A stretch of 18,020 nt of DNA from a bacterium. Lineage in GTDB: Bacteria > Verrucomicrobiota > Verrucomicrobiae > Limisphaerales > J093. The stretch's first letter is position 1. Each line of letters starts with the position of its first letter. The stretch lies in the NCBI GenBank assembly GCA_021839785.1, contig JAKCAB010000208.1:1-18020 (forward strand), written 5' to 3'. The notes beneath the pieces were generated by a model. That model saw only the letters and a program-made list of their open reading frames with translations. It did not search any database and was not told the DNA's origin. Made by a program: the position numbers and the translations under genes. Of the stretch, positions 1 through 7,231 are shown in pieces.

Positions 1-1065
1 GCATTTGCCTGCGAACACGCGGGACGCGCGGCCGTCACCGCTCAGCAGGCACGCGAAAGCCTGGCTGACGACCTGCTGGATGTCTTTGCCATGTCCTCGC
101 TGGAGCGCGCCGGTGGCCAACCGGACAACTCAGAGGCGGAAGTTTCGCGCCTCCGACCGGAGGCCCGGCGGGAACTCGCGGTCGAGCTGGCCGCCTTGGC
201 GGCCGGGACGAATGCCCCGGAGGTCGAGGCCTGGCCGTATCGCTACGAAGAAGTCGTGCCGTTGCGCGCCTGGGTTGCCGCCCACCCGGCTGACGGGCAG
301 GCTGCGCTCGCCTTGGGCCATTTGCTTTTCCAGCTTGGTCGCTACGCCGAAGGCCGCGCGATGTGGAAAAAGGCCGCCGAACTCGGTGCCGAACCGGTCA
401 TCGCCTGCCGCGCGCTCGGCATGGCCGCCAAAACCCTCGACGGCGACCTGAAGTCCGCGCGCGAGTGGCTGGAGAAGGCGAACCAAGCCGACCCCAAGGA
501 CTCCATCGTCGCCCGCGACCTGGCCAGAGCCCTGTTCGATCTGGCCGACAAAGCAGGTTCGGACGCGGACAAGCGCGCGTTGACCATCGAAGCCCGCGAC
601 CGGCTGCAAGGCGCGTTCGAGGAAGGCAAAGGCCGGTCGGACTTTGTCGCCTTGCTGGCCCGCGCGCACAACCGCCTGGGCGACTTCGCCGGAACGGCCA
701 GACTGCTGGACTCGGTGCGCATCACCATCTGGGAAGGCGCGCACGAGGCGCACGATTTGTTCGCGGAGGCTCACCTCGCGTTGGGCGACGCGGAGATGCA
801 AGCCGGCCACCCGGCCGCGGCTTTGGCCGAGTTCAACCGCGCGCTCGAGTACCCCAAGAACCTCGCGACCGGCAGACTCGAAACCACTCGCGAAGCCCAC
901 ATCCACTACCGGCGCGGCAATGCTCTCGCCGCGTTGGGCCGACAAGACGAAGCCGCCGCCGCTTGGCGCCAGGCAGCGGACGAACCGCCTTCAAGCGACC
1001 AGCGAATCGAATCCGCTCGCGAGCAAGCCGCCGCCGCGCTTCAGGCGCTTTCGGTCAAGCATTGA
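1..1065 (+). CDS. TPR-repeat protein, C-terminal part (5' end outside window)
   Basis: The frame is open from base 1, so the visible 354 residues are the C-terminal part of a larger protein; the ATG at 91 is internal. The residues form helical tetratricopeptide-type repeats, for example alanine/leucine-rich pairs around LALGHLLFQLGRYAEGRAMW and, near the end, GNALAALGRQDEAAAAW. The segment ALAEFNRALEYPKNLATGR followed by a TPR resembles the tail of DUF5107/TPR proteins of soil bacteria, where ALEYPxNLGVGR is common. That family link is from memory and is inference. TPR arrays bind protein partners; no catalytic residues are visible here. The gene ends 49 bases before the first palindrome and converges with the PaaX-like gene. 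Confidence is high that it is coding and moderate for the DUF5107 link. Confidence 0.85.
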   Translation, partial: AFACEHAGRAAVTAQQARESLADDLLDVFAMSSLERAGGQPDNSEAEVSRLRPEARRELAVELAALAAGTNAPEVEAWPYRYEEVVPLRAWVAAHPADGQAALALGHLLFQLGRYAEGRAMWKKAAELGAEPVIACRALGMAAKTLDGDLKSAREWLEKANQADPKDSIVARDLARALFDLADKAGSDADKRALTIEARDRLQGAFEEGKGRSDFVALLARAHNRLGDFAGTARLLDSVRITIWEGAHEAHDLFAEAHLALGDAEMQAGHPAAALAEFNRALEYPKNLATGRLETTREAHIHYRRGNALAALGRQDEAAAAWRQAADEPPSSDQRIESAREQAAAALQALSVKH

Positions 1066-1113
1066 CCGCGTCAGGCCTTGTTTTCGGAGCATCGGATTGA
1101 GTCGGGTGCTGCC

Positions 1114-1151
1114 TGCACAATATCTGTCGTAATTGCGACAGATATTGTGCA
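1114..1151. promoter_or_regulatory. 38-bp near-perfect palindrome, copy A
   Basis: The left arm, TGCACAATATCTGTCG at 1114-1129, is repeated exactly in inverse at 1136-1151. The centre is TAATTG, so only one base pair of the 19 fails, and as RNA that pair would be a U-G wobble. It is AT-rich in otherwise GC-rich DNA. It lies between the convergent 3' ends of the TPR gene and the PaaX-like gene, so a promoter role is unlikely here. As RNA it could form a long hairpin, but no U tract follows on either strand, which argues against a classical terminator. It shares sequence with copies B (1966-2003) and C (14340-14374). Confidence 0.9.
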
Positions 1152-1175
1152 ATGACGATTTTCGTTTGGGTCCCC

Positions 1176-1955
1176 TCAACTTGCCGCGCCCACCACGCGC
1201 CGGGCCAGGGCGGAGAAAACTTCTTGGCGTCGCTGCCAGGCCTCGCGCCCCAGATAGCCTGCCGGCAGCAATGGCCCGGGGAGAAGTGGATCCCCGGTCA
1301 CCGCCGCCTGCCACGCCGCACGCTCGACTCGCAACCATTGGGTCAGCTTCGCTCGCGCAAGGTCGGCGGATGCGGCTAAATCCAAGCCGCGACCTCCAAC
1401 GTCGAGCCAAGCGGTGTAGCGTTGATTGATTTCCGCGAAGTCCCAGGCGGCTTCAACCAGACCGGCATCCGTGTTGGGCGGCACCGGGCGGCTGACCAGG
1501 ACCGTGAAGGCCTCCGAACTGGGCTTCAACCGCTGGACCAGCGGCGGCTGCGAGTCGATGGGGTCGGGCGAGATCCAGACGATGTTTTGCAGGTAACCAA
1601 GCCGCTGGACATGCAGCCACCGGGACAGCCGCTGTCGCAGGCTGACTTCGTGAGACGGCAGATCGAAGATCACGAGCCGCCATTGACCATCCCACGGTCG
1701 CTTCCAACGCTCGACGGGGTCGAGTCCGCCCCAGGCCGCCTCGCGGCCTGCCGGGGTTGCGCGGCGAAAGGAACCCTCCTCGGTTCGCTCGAAATACTTA
1801 GCGCGTTCCAGGCTCCGCAGGCGAAGCCGGAGCCGATTCTGATGCTCCCAGGCGGCGAACGGTTGCAGGATGTTGGCCGGGGTTGGCCGCGCCAGCAGAT
1901 CAAGGACACGCTGGAAAAGCAGGAGCCAATCGTGACTTTGGTGAGACGTGTTCAT
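1176..1955 (-). CDS. PaaX-family transcriptional regulator-like protein
   Basis: This is a 259-residue protein with the PaaX layout. Residues 1-75 form an N-terminal winged-helix-like segment (LLLFQRVLDLLARPTPANI, then LERAKYFER). The family signature WDGQWRLVIFDLP at 88-100 opens the Cas2-like ferredoxin-fold domain, followed by LGYLQNIVWISPDPI. The C-terminal region (WDFAEINQRYTAWL, then about 70 residues ending in a Leu/Arg-rich tail) corresponds to the PaaX C-terminal domain. Known PaaX members repress phenylacetate catabolism genes and are released by phenylacetyl-CoA; no paa genes lie nearby, so the ligand is unknown. I chose the ATG at 1955 over a GTG at 1970 because the GTG is inside palindrome copy B. 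The bases before the ATG read CCTCCGGGC, with no Shine-Dalgarno. The gene follows ridA on the same strand after 90 bases. Copy B sits 10 bases upstream of the ATG, which would suit autoregulation. Confidence 0.8.
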   Translation of the reverse strand: MNTSHQSHDWLLLFQRVLDLLARPTPANILQPFAAWEHQNRLRLRLRSLERAKYFERTEEGSFRRATPAGREAAWGGLDPVERWKRPWDGQWRLVIFDLPSHEVSLRQRLSRWLHVQRLGYLQNIVWISPDPIDSQPPLVQRLKPSSEAFTVLVSRPVPPNTDAGLVEAAWDFAEINQRYTAWLDVGGRGLDLAASADLARAKLTQWLRVERAAWQAAVTGDPLLPGPLLPAGYLGREAWQRRQEVFSALARRVVGAAS

Positions 1956-1965
1956 GCCCGGAGGT

Positions 1966-2003
1966 TGCACAATATCTGTCGCAATTGCGACATATTATGT
2001 GCA
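1966..2003. promoter_or_regulatory. 38-bp imperfect palindrome, copy B, upstream of the PaaX-like gene
   Basis: The left half matches copy A for its first 16 bases (TGCACAATATCTGTCG). The perfect core TGTCGCAATTGCGACA occupies 1977-1992 and the right end is TATTATGTGCA. The outer bases extend symmetry to TTGCAC/GTGCAA (1965-2004). It lies between the ridA stop and the PaaX-like ATG, the position expected for an operator or promoter of the regulator gene. Function is inferred from position and symmetry only. Confidence 0.85.
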
Positions 2004-2045
2004 AGGAACAGACGGGCGGGCGAGCCCTGCGGGATTCGGTAAAAC

Positions 2046-2429
2046 TCAATAGTGGGCGACGACCTCGATCTCGACGCGCGCGCCGCGAGGCAACGCGGCG
2101 ACCTGGACAGTGCTCCGCGCCGGAAAATCGCCCGTGAAGAACCGCGCGTACACTTCGTTCATGGCCGCAAATTCCGACAGGTCCACCATGAACACGGTCG
2201 TCTTCACGACGTTGGCCCAAGTGAGCTTCTCCGCTTCGAGAATGGCCCGGACGTTGAGCAGCACGCGTTCGGTCTGGGCCTTGACATCGCCGGGCACGAG
2301 ATTGCCGGTCGCCGGATCGAGTGGGATCTGGCCGGCGCAAAAAAGCAGGTCGCCGACGCGCACGGCGTGGCTGTAGGGACCGACCGGCTTGGGCGCGCCG
2401 GCGGGTTGGATCACAGTTTTTGTGGCCAT
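2046..2429 (-). CDS. ridA: RidA family reactive enamine/imine deaminase
   Basis: This is a complete 127-residue RidA (YjgF/YER057c/UK114) protein. The family's conserved stretches are all present: PxGPYSHAV at 15-23, LLFCAGQIPLDPATG at 28-42, the catalytic-arginine segment PARSTVQVAALP with Arg105, and VEIEVVAHY at the C-terminus with Glu120. RidA hydrolyses the 2-aminoacrylate and related enamines released by PLP enzymes such as threonine dehydratase. It acts as a cytosolic trimer. The start is the ATG at 2429, which gives the usual family length; longer frame extensions to 2591 are not family-like. It is divergent from the cytochrome gene, with 110 bases between start codons, and precedes the PaaX-like gene on the same strand. 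Confidence 0.95.
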   Translation of the reverse strand: MATKTVIQPAGAPKPVGPYSHAVRVGDLLFCAGQIPLDPATGNLVPGDVKAQTERVLLNVRAILEAEKLTWANVVKTTVFMVDLSEFAAMNEVYARFFTGDFPARSTVQVAALPRGARVEIEVVAHY

Positions 2430-2539
2430 AGGTTGGCACCCATCATGGGGCTGGACCGCGCGCTGTCGATCCTGAGTTGCGCTGAAGGTTCCGGGTGTCA
2501 GTGGCGTCGAGTTCTGGTAACGTTCCCCCGCAGACGCGC

Positions 2540-4342
2540 ATGGACCAAACCGCAAGTTCCATTTCAGCGCTTGTGAAGTCCCGCCCGGCACGCACCGCAG
2601 GCCGACGCTGGCTGGCGGCGCTGAGCCTGGCGGTCCTAATGGTTCGGACCTGCGCAGCTACAGCGCCGCGACCGCCAGTTTTCCCGCCACTGGACCTGGG
2701 CGTCGCAGGCCTCGATGCCGGCGAAGTCCTGCTCGGCGAACTCGATTGCACTGCCTGCCACGCGCCGGAAGCCGCCGTGGTCGCGCGGGTGAACCGCAAG
2801 GCTGCGCCGCTGTTGGGCCAAGTGGCCACCCGCCTGAACCCGAGTTACGTCCGCGCCTGGCTGCTGGATCCGCTCGGCACCAAACCAGGCACGACCATGC
2901 CCGACGTGTTGCGCCGCTTGCCCGAAAGCGAGCGCGCCGCGGCGGCCGAAGAACTGACCCAATTCCTGTGGTCACTCGCAGGCGAAGCCGCGGCGCCAAC
3001 GAGCGCCCCGGCGGGTACATTCCAGATTCAGCAAGGCCGCGTGTTGTATCACCAAGTCGGCTGCGTGGCCTGCCACGCGGCTTACGAACCGGCGGGTGCG
3101 CTCTTCGCCCAAACCAGCGGTGGCCCGACCGACCCGGACGCCGTCCGCTATGTCCTGAACAAGTTGCAGGAAACCTCGGTGCCGTTGCCCGACCTGGCGG
3201 CGAAATACCAGCCCGGCGCGCTGGCAAGCTTCCTCGCGGACCCGCTCGTCGCGCGGCCCGCCGGCCGGATGCCGTCATTCAAGCTCACCGAAGCCGAGGC
3301 GCGAGCGATCGCAGCTTACCTGCCGACCGTGACCGTCACAACGCCTCGCCCAGCCGCGAATGAACCTTTCGTGGCCGATCCGGCGAAGGCGCGGCGCGGG
3401 CGCGAGCGGTTCGCGCAACTGGGCTGCGCCGCCTGCCACGAGCTGGGAGGTGGCCTGGCTCCGATTGCCTCGGAACTTCAGGCCAAGCCGCTCGCCGGCT
3501 TGCAGGCGGACGCGGCTTCAGGCTGCCTCGCGTCCGAGCCTGGTCCCGCCGCGCCGCGGTATTTTCTGAGCGCCAGCCAGCAAGACGCTTTGCGCGCGAC
3601 GCTGAGGAAGGTCACGACACTCGCCCAACCTGTGTCACCCGCCACGCGGGTGGTGCTCACGATGGCGCGGCTCGATTGTTACGCCTGCCATTCCCGCGAC
3701 GGACTCGGCGGCCCCAGCCCGAGCCGCTCAGATTATTTCACGAGCTTGAGCGAATCGGACCTCGGCGACGAAGGCCGGATTCCGCCGCACCTCAGCGGCG
3801 TGGGCAACAAGCTGCGGCCCGACTGGCTTGGGCAGGTGCTGACCAATCAAGGCGCGGTGCGGCCGTACATGGCGGTGCGGATGCCGCAATTCGGCACGGC
3901 GAACGTCGCTCACCTGGTGGCTGACTTCGCCGCCGCCGATGCCTTGCCGAATTTTGAAAAGTCGGCGCCGCTGGGCGATGCCGCGGCGGGGCGCGAACTG
4001 GTGGGCTTGCCGGGCTACGGCTGCATCAACTGCCACACCTTCGGCCCGCATCCCTCGCTGGGCATCTCGGTGATGGACATGACGCAGATCGCCAAGCGAC
4101 TGAACTGGGACTGGTTCCGGCGTTACGTCGTGGACCCCGTCTCGTTGCGACCCGGCACGCGCATGCCGAGCTTCTGGCCGGATGGCAAGGCCACGGTCAA
4201 AACGATCCTCGACGGCGACACGCAACGCCAAGTGGCGGCGATTTGGGCGTACCTCTCAAAAGGGGTCGAGGCCGCGCCGCCGCCGGGCTTGCTGGAAAAC
4301 CTCCAGCAACGCACAGCCGGACCGAAACCGGACTACGAGTGA
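2540..4342 (+). CDS. secreted five-haem c-type cytochrome
   Basis: This 600-residue protein has a signal peptide (arginine-rich start, then WLAALSLAVLMV, Ala-rich end). It carries five CxxCH haem attachment motifs starting near residues 70 (CTACH), 175 (CVACH), 296 (CAACH), 380 (CYACH) and 495 (CINCH). MP motifs following the haem sites (TTMPDVL, GRMPSF, VRMPQF, TRMPSF) are likely axial methionine ligands of class I cytochrome c domains. A GCLASEP stretch near 339, before the fourth haem, resembles a motif I recall from planctomycete/verrucomicrobial cytochromes. It should act in the periplasm as an electron carrier; the partner is unknown and no oxidase or dehydrogenase adjoins. The ATG at 2540 is preferred to the GTG at 2495 because it places the signal peptide close to the N-terminus; neither has a clear ribosome site. 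The 3' end overlaps the convergent lacI-type gene by 10 bases. Confidence 0.9.
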   Translation: MDQTASSISALVKSRPARTAGRRWLAALSLAVLMVRTCAATAPRPPVFPPLDLGVAGLDAGEVLLGELDCTACHAPEAAVVARVNRKAAPLLGQVATRLNPSYVRAWLLDPLGTKPGTTMPDVLRRLPESERAAAAEELTQFLWSLAGEAAAPTSAPAGTFQIQQGRVLYHQVGCVACHAAYEPAGALFAQTSGGPTDPDAVRYVLNKLQETSVPLPDLAAKYQPGALASFLADPLVARPAGRMPSFKLTEAEARAIAAYLPTVTVTTPRPAANEPFVADPAKARRGRERFAQLGCAACHELGGGLAPIASELQAKPLAGLQADAASGCLASEPGPAAPRYFLSASQQDALRATLRKVTTLAQPVSPATRVVLTMARLDCYACHSRDGLGGPSPSRSDYFTSLSESDLGDEGRIPPHLSGVGNKLRPDWLGQVLTNQGAVRPYMAVRMPQFGTANVAHLVADFAAADALPNFEKSAPLGDAAAGRELVGLPGYGCINCHTFGPHPSLGISVMDMTQIAKRLNWDWFRRYVVDPVSLRPGTRMPSFWPDGKATVKTILDGDTQRQVAAIWAYLSKGVEAAPPPGLLENLQQRTAGPKPDYE

Positions 4343-5412
4343 GCGGCGCGGCTGGCTTCGCCGCCGACTTCGCTGTCCGCGCCGCCAGCGGGCGAAGGCG
4401 GATCTGCCGGCGGCGGGGCGGTGCTTTCGCGGATTGCCAGTTCAGCGGGCAGACGCCGGCTTTCGACCGGTTCGCCCCGCAACAACGCCTGCATGAGTCC
4501 CATCGCGGCCACGCCGAGCCGGTATTTGGGTTGGCGGACGGTTGTCAGCGGCACCCGAAGGTGTTCGCTGGTCAGAATATTGCCAAATCCCGCCACCGAG
4601 ACGTCTGCCGGAATGCGCCAACCCTGGCGGAGCACCACGCCCGCCGCGCCGATCGCGACCAAGTCGTTCACAGCCTGGATCGCGGTGGGCCGGAGGCCTT
4701 CGTTGATCATGCGCAACGCCGCCTGGGCGCCATCTTCGATCGCCGTGCCGGCGTTGAACACCAACCGGTCGTCAGGCTCGAGGCCGGCTTCGCGCAAGGC
4801 ACGACGATACCCTTCCAGGCGTTCGCGCGCGGCGGGCGAGGTGGGCGCCCCGGCGAAGAAGGCGATGCGGCGGTGGCCCAACTCGAGGAGGTGGCGCGTG
4901 ACCGCTGCGCTGGCGAGCAGGTCTTCGACCGCCACGCTGGGAAAGTCCCGGCAGAACGGGGCGGGGTGGCCGAGCAAGACGACTTTCGTGCCGCGTTGCT
5001 TCAATTCGCGGTAAACCGGCGCCTCGGGTGCGAGCCGATAGACCGGCAGGAGAAACAGACCTTCGATGCGCCGGCCGAGCAGGCGTCGGATGCAGGTTCC
5101 CTCGATTTCCGGCTGTCGCAGCGTGTGCGCCAGCAGCAGATCGTAGCCGCTGGCCCGCGCCTGTTCTTCCAGCGCCAGCAGCATTCGCGCGTGGATCGGA
5201 TCGGTGACGGTCGGGATCAACACGCCCAGCAGACCGGTGTTGCGCGTGCGCAAGCCGCGCGCCGAGATGTCCGGCACGTAACCCATCTCGGCGGCCAGAG
5301 CACGGATGCGCTCCCGCGTCGCCGCCGACACTTCGGAAGTGCCGCGCAACGCGCGCGACACCGTCATGACCGTCAATCCGGCGCGCGCGGCGATGTCTTT
5401 GAGGCGAACCAT
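4333..5412 (-). CDS. LacI-family transcriptional regulator
   Basis: This is a 359-residue LacI/GalR protein. The N-terminal helix-turn-helix reads VRLKDIAARAGLTVMTVSRALRG, and the hinge helix region follows (YVPDISARGLRTRNTGLLGVLIPTV). The periplasmic-binding-like effector domain includes the typical segments LLELGHRRIAFFAG, ERLEGYRRAL, AIQAVNDLVAIGA and PADVSVAGFGN, and ends near the linker LAIRESTAPPP. The C-terminal tail (PPADPPSPAGGADSEVGG) is low-complexity and probably disordered. Such regulators usually respond to sugars or nucleosides, but no transport or sugar-catabolic gene lies beside it, so its effector is unknown. The ATG at 5412 gives the canonical start. It follows nadK on the same strand by 41 bases and may be co-transcribed with it. 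Confidence 0.92.
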   Translation of the reverse strand: MVRLKDIAARAGLTVMTVSRALRGTSEVSAATRERIRALAAEMGYVPDISARGLRTRNTGLLGVLIPTVTDPIHARMLLALEEQARASGYDLLLAHTLRQPEIEGTCIRRLLGRRIEGLFLLPVYRLAPEAPVYRELKQRGTKVVLLGHPAPFCRDFPSVAVEDLLASAAVTRHLLELGHRRIAFFAGAPTSPAARERLEGYRRALREAGLEPDDRLVFNAGTAIEDGAQAALRMINEGLRPTAIQAVNDLVAIGAAGVVLRQGWRIPADVSVAGFGNILTSEHLRVPLTTVRQPKYRLGVAAMGLMQALLRGEPVESRRLPAELAIRESTAPPPADPPSPAGGADSEVGGEASRAAHS

Positions 5413-5453
5413 GAAAGGAGTTTTGTTTGCGGCGTGCCCGGTCAGCTCTGGGT

Positions 5454-6338
5454 TCAGACGTTCGAGCCGCTCCAATTCAGTTTCTGGCGCAAAGTCCCAA
5501 AAAACGAATCTCCCGGCACCCGCACCAGGTGGGCACTGTGCCGGCTGCGGCGGATGGTTAGGGCCTCGCCGGCTTCGAGCCGGGCGCGCATCAAGCCGTC
5601 GGCCGCGAGGAACGTCTCCACGCGCTGGCTGAGCAGGCGCACCTCCAACGTGGCGTCCAGGCGGACGATCACCGAACGATTCGACAGCGTGTGCGGACAA
5701 ATCGGGGTCAGCGCGAACACCTCGGCCTGCGGACTAACCACGGCGCCGCCCGCCGCGAGCGAGTACGCGGTCGAGCCGGTCGGCGAACTCACGATCAAGC
5801 CGTCGCCGCGGTAGCTGGTCAGCACCTCGCCGTTGACCTTGACCTCGAGTTCGATGAGGCGCGGGACCGAGCCGCGGCTCACGACGAAATCGTTCAACGC
5901 CAGTTCCACCACGGAACCTTGCGCCAGCGAGCCGTCGGCTTCGATCAACGAACGCGACTCCACGCCGCACCGGCCGGCCCAGACTTGAGCGAGGGTGGCT
6001 TCGAGCCCGCGGGCCGAACTGGCGGTGAGAAAACCCAGCGTGCCTAGGTTCACGCCCAGGATCGGCGTGTTGCTGCCGGCGGTGTCGCGGGCCACGCGGA
6101 GCATTGTGCCGTCGCCACCGAGCACGAGCAGCAAATCGGCCCGGCGCGCGAGCTCCGCATCCGTGGCGCACGTCGCCAGTTTGAGCCTGGCCCAGGCGGC
6201 GGTGGCCGCGTCGGCGAGGACTTCGCAACCGCGCGTGGCCAGCAAGGCCAGCGCGCGGCGGGCGAGTGCGCGGGCGGCGGGTTTCTCCGGGTTGGCCACC
6301 AGGCCCACGCGGCGGATCGGATCAGTCAACTTTTTCAA
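5454..6338 (-). CDS. nadK: NAD kinase
   Basis: This 294-residue protein phosphorylates NAD to NADP in the cytosol. Signatures are the GGDGT motif at 74-78, preceded by a hydrophobic strand (LLLVLGGDGTML), then GVNLGTLGFLT, the NDFVVSRGS segment at 149-157 and DGLIVSSPTGSTAYSLAAGG from 179. All are standard for polyphosphate/ATP-dependent NAD kinases, and length is typical. The only in-frame starts before the conserved N-terminus are TTG codons at 6338 and 6329; both lie inside the end of tlyA (17- or 8-base overlap). This implies translational coupling with tlyA. No Shine-Dalgarno is evident at either, so the exact start is uncertain. Confidence 0.95.
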   Translation of the reverse strand: MKKLTDPIRRVGLVANPEKPAARALARRALALLATRGCEVLADAATAAWARLKLATCATDAELARRADLLLVLGGDGTMLRVARDTAGSNTPILGVNLGTLGFLTASSARGLEATLAQVWAGRCGVESRSLIEADGSLAQGSVVELALNDFVVSRGSVPRLIELEVKVNGEVLTSYRGDGLIVSSPTGSTAYSLAAGGAVVSPQAEVFALTPICPHTLSNRSVIVRLDATLEVRLLSQRVETFLAADGLMRARLEAGEALTIRRSRHSAHLVRVPGDSFFGTLRQKLNWSGSNV

Positions 6339-7074
6339 GCAGCGCCAGAAATTCCTTGTTGCCCGCGGGTCCCAGCAAGGGCGATTCGGTCACCCCCCGC
6401 CAGCGCAACCCCGGCAACGCAGCCACGAAGGCCTCCAGTTCGGCGAGCACCCGTCGGTGCACGGCGGGGTCGGTGATGACGCCGGCTCCGCGGTCGGCCT
6501 CGGCTTTGCCGGCCTCGAACTGGGGCTTGATCAGCGCGACGACCTTACCGGAAACCGCGAGCAAGGCAACCACCGCCGGCAACACCTGCCGCAACGAAAT
6601 GAACGAGCAATCCACGGTGACCAGGTCCACCGGCGCGAACGGCGCGGGGAATTGCGCCGACGTCAGGTGGCGGGCGTTGGTGCGCTCCATGACCATCACG
6701 CGCGGATCCTGCCGGAGCTTCCACGCGAGCTGGCCCTGGCCGACATCGACGGCATAGACGCGGACCGCGCCGCGTTGAAGCAGGCAATCGGTGAACCCGC
6801 CGGTGGACGCGCCCAAGTCCACCGCCACGCGCCCGGTCACATCGAGACCGAAGTGCGTCAGCGCGTGTTCGAGCTTGTGACCGCCGCGGCTGACATACTT
6901 GTCCACGGCCGCCAGCCGCAAGTCGTCGGTGGGCTTGACGGGGTCGCTGGGTTTGCGGGCGATCTGGTCGTTGACCAGCACCTGCCCGGCAAGCACCGCC
7001 CGGCGGGCCTTTTCGCGGCTGTCGCACAAGCCGCGGGCAACCAATTCCTGATCGAGGCGGGACGTTGTTTTCAC
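6322..7074 (-). CDS. tlyA: TlyA family rRNA 2'-O-ribose methyltransferase
   Basis: This is a 250-residue TlyA/FtsJ-type protein. Residues 1-60 form an S4 RNA-binding domain (RLDQELVARGLCDSREKARRAV, then GQVLVNDQ). The family signature YVSRGGHKL at 60-68 follows, then the SAM-binding motif DLGASTGGFTD at 86-96. The FtsJ-like core has VDCSFISLRQVLP and ALIKPQFEAG, containing catalytic-type Asp and Lys positions. In mycobacteria TlyA methylates 16S and 23S rRNA cytidines and affects capreomycin sensitivity; substrate specificity here is inferred from the family. The GTG at 7074 is chosen because it begins exactly at the S4 domain; the open frame continues upstream to 7338 without family-like sequence. 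Its end overlaps nadK, forming a probable operon. Confidence 0.93.
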   Translation of the reverse strand: MKTTSRLDQELVARGLCDSREKARRAVLAGQVLVNDQIARKPSDPVKPTDDLRLAAVDKYVSRGGHKLEHALTHFGLDVTGRVAVDLGASTGGFTDCLLQRGAVRVYAVDVGQGQLAWKLRQDPRVMVMERTNARHLTSAQFPAPFAPVDLVTVDCSFISLRQVLPAVVALLAVSGKVVALIKPQFEAGKAEADRGAGVITDPAVHRRVLAELEAFVAALPGLRWRGVTESPLLGPAGNKEFLALLEKVD

Positions 7075-7231
7075 CGGGTGGCGTCGGTCGTTGGCGACAA
7101 GTCTGAGTCCGACGCCCCCGCCGGGCGAGTTCGATTTCCTGGCGTCGCCAATTCGATGCGCAGGCGCCACAACGGAGTCTCCGTCAGGGCGCTGATTTGA
7201 AATCTCGATCCGGCCGGGCGCGGTCAGGCCT

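Noticed and set aside
130..945. 271-codon minus-strand frame opposite the TPR gene
   Set aside because: The plus-strand frame has TPR periodicity and is open to the window edge; the reverse frame is compositional.
1114..1151. Copy A as a simple bidirectional terminator between convergent genes
   Set aside because: No T tract follows on either strand, and related sequence recurs at two sites that are not gene ends, so termination does not explain its conservation.
4243..5814. 523-codon plus-strand open frame opposite the LacI-type and nadK genes
   Set aside because: The complementary strand encodes well-conserved families; this frame shows composition typical of antisense GC-rich DNA.
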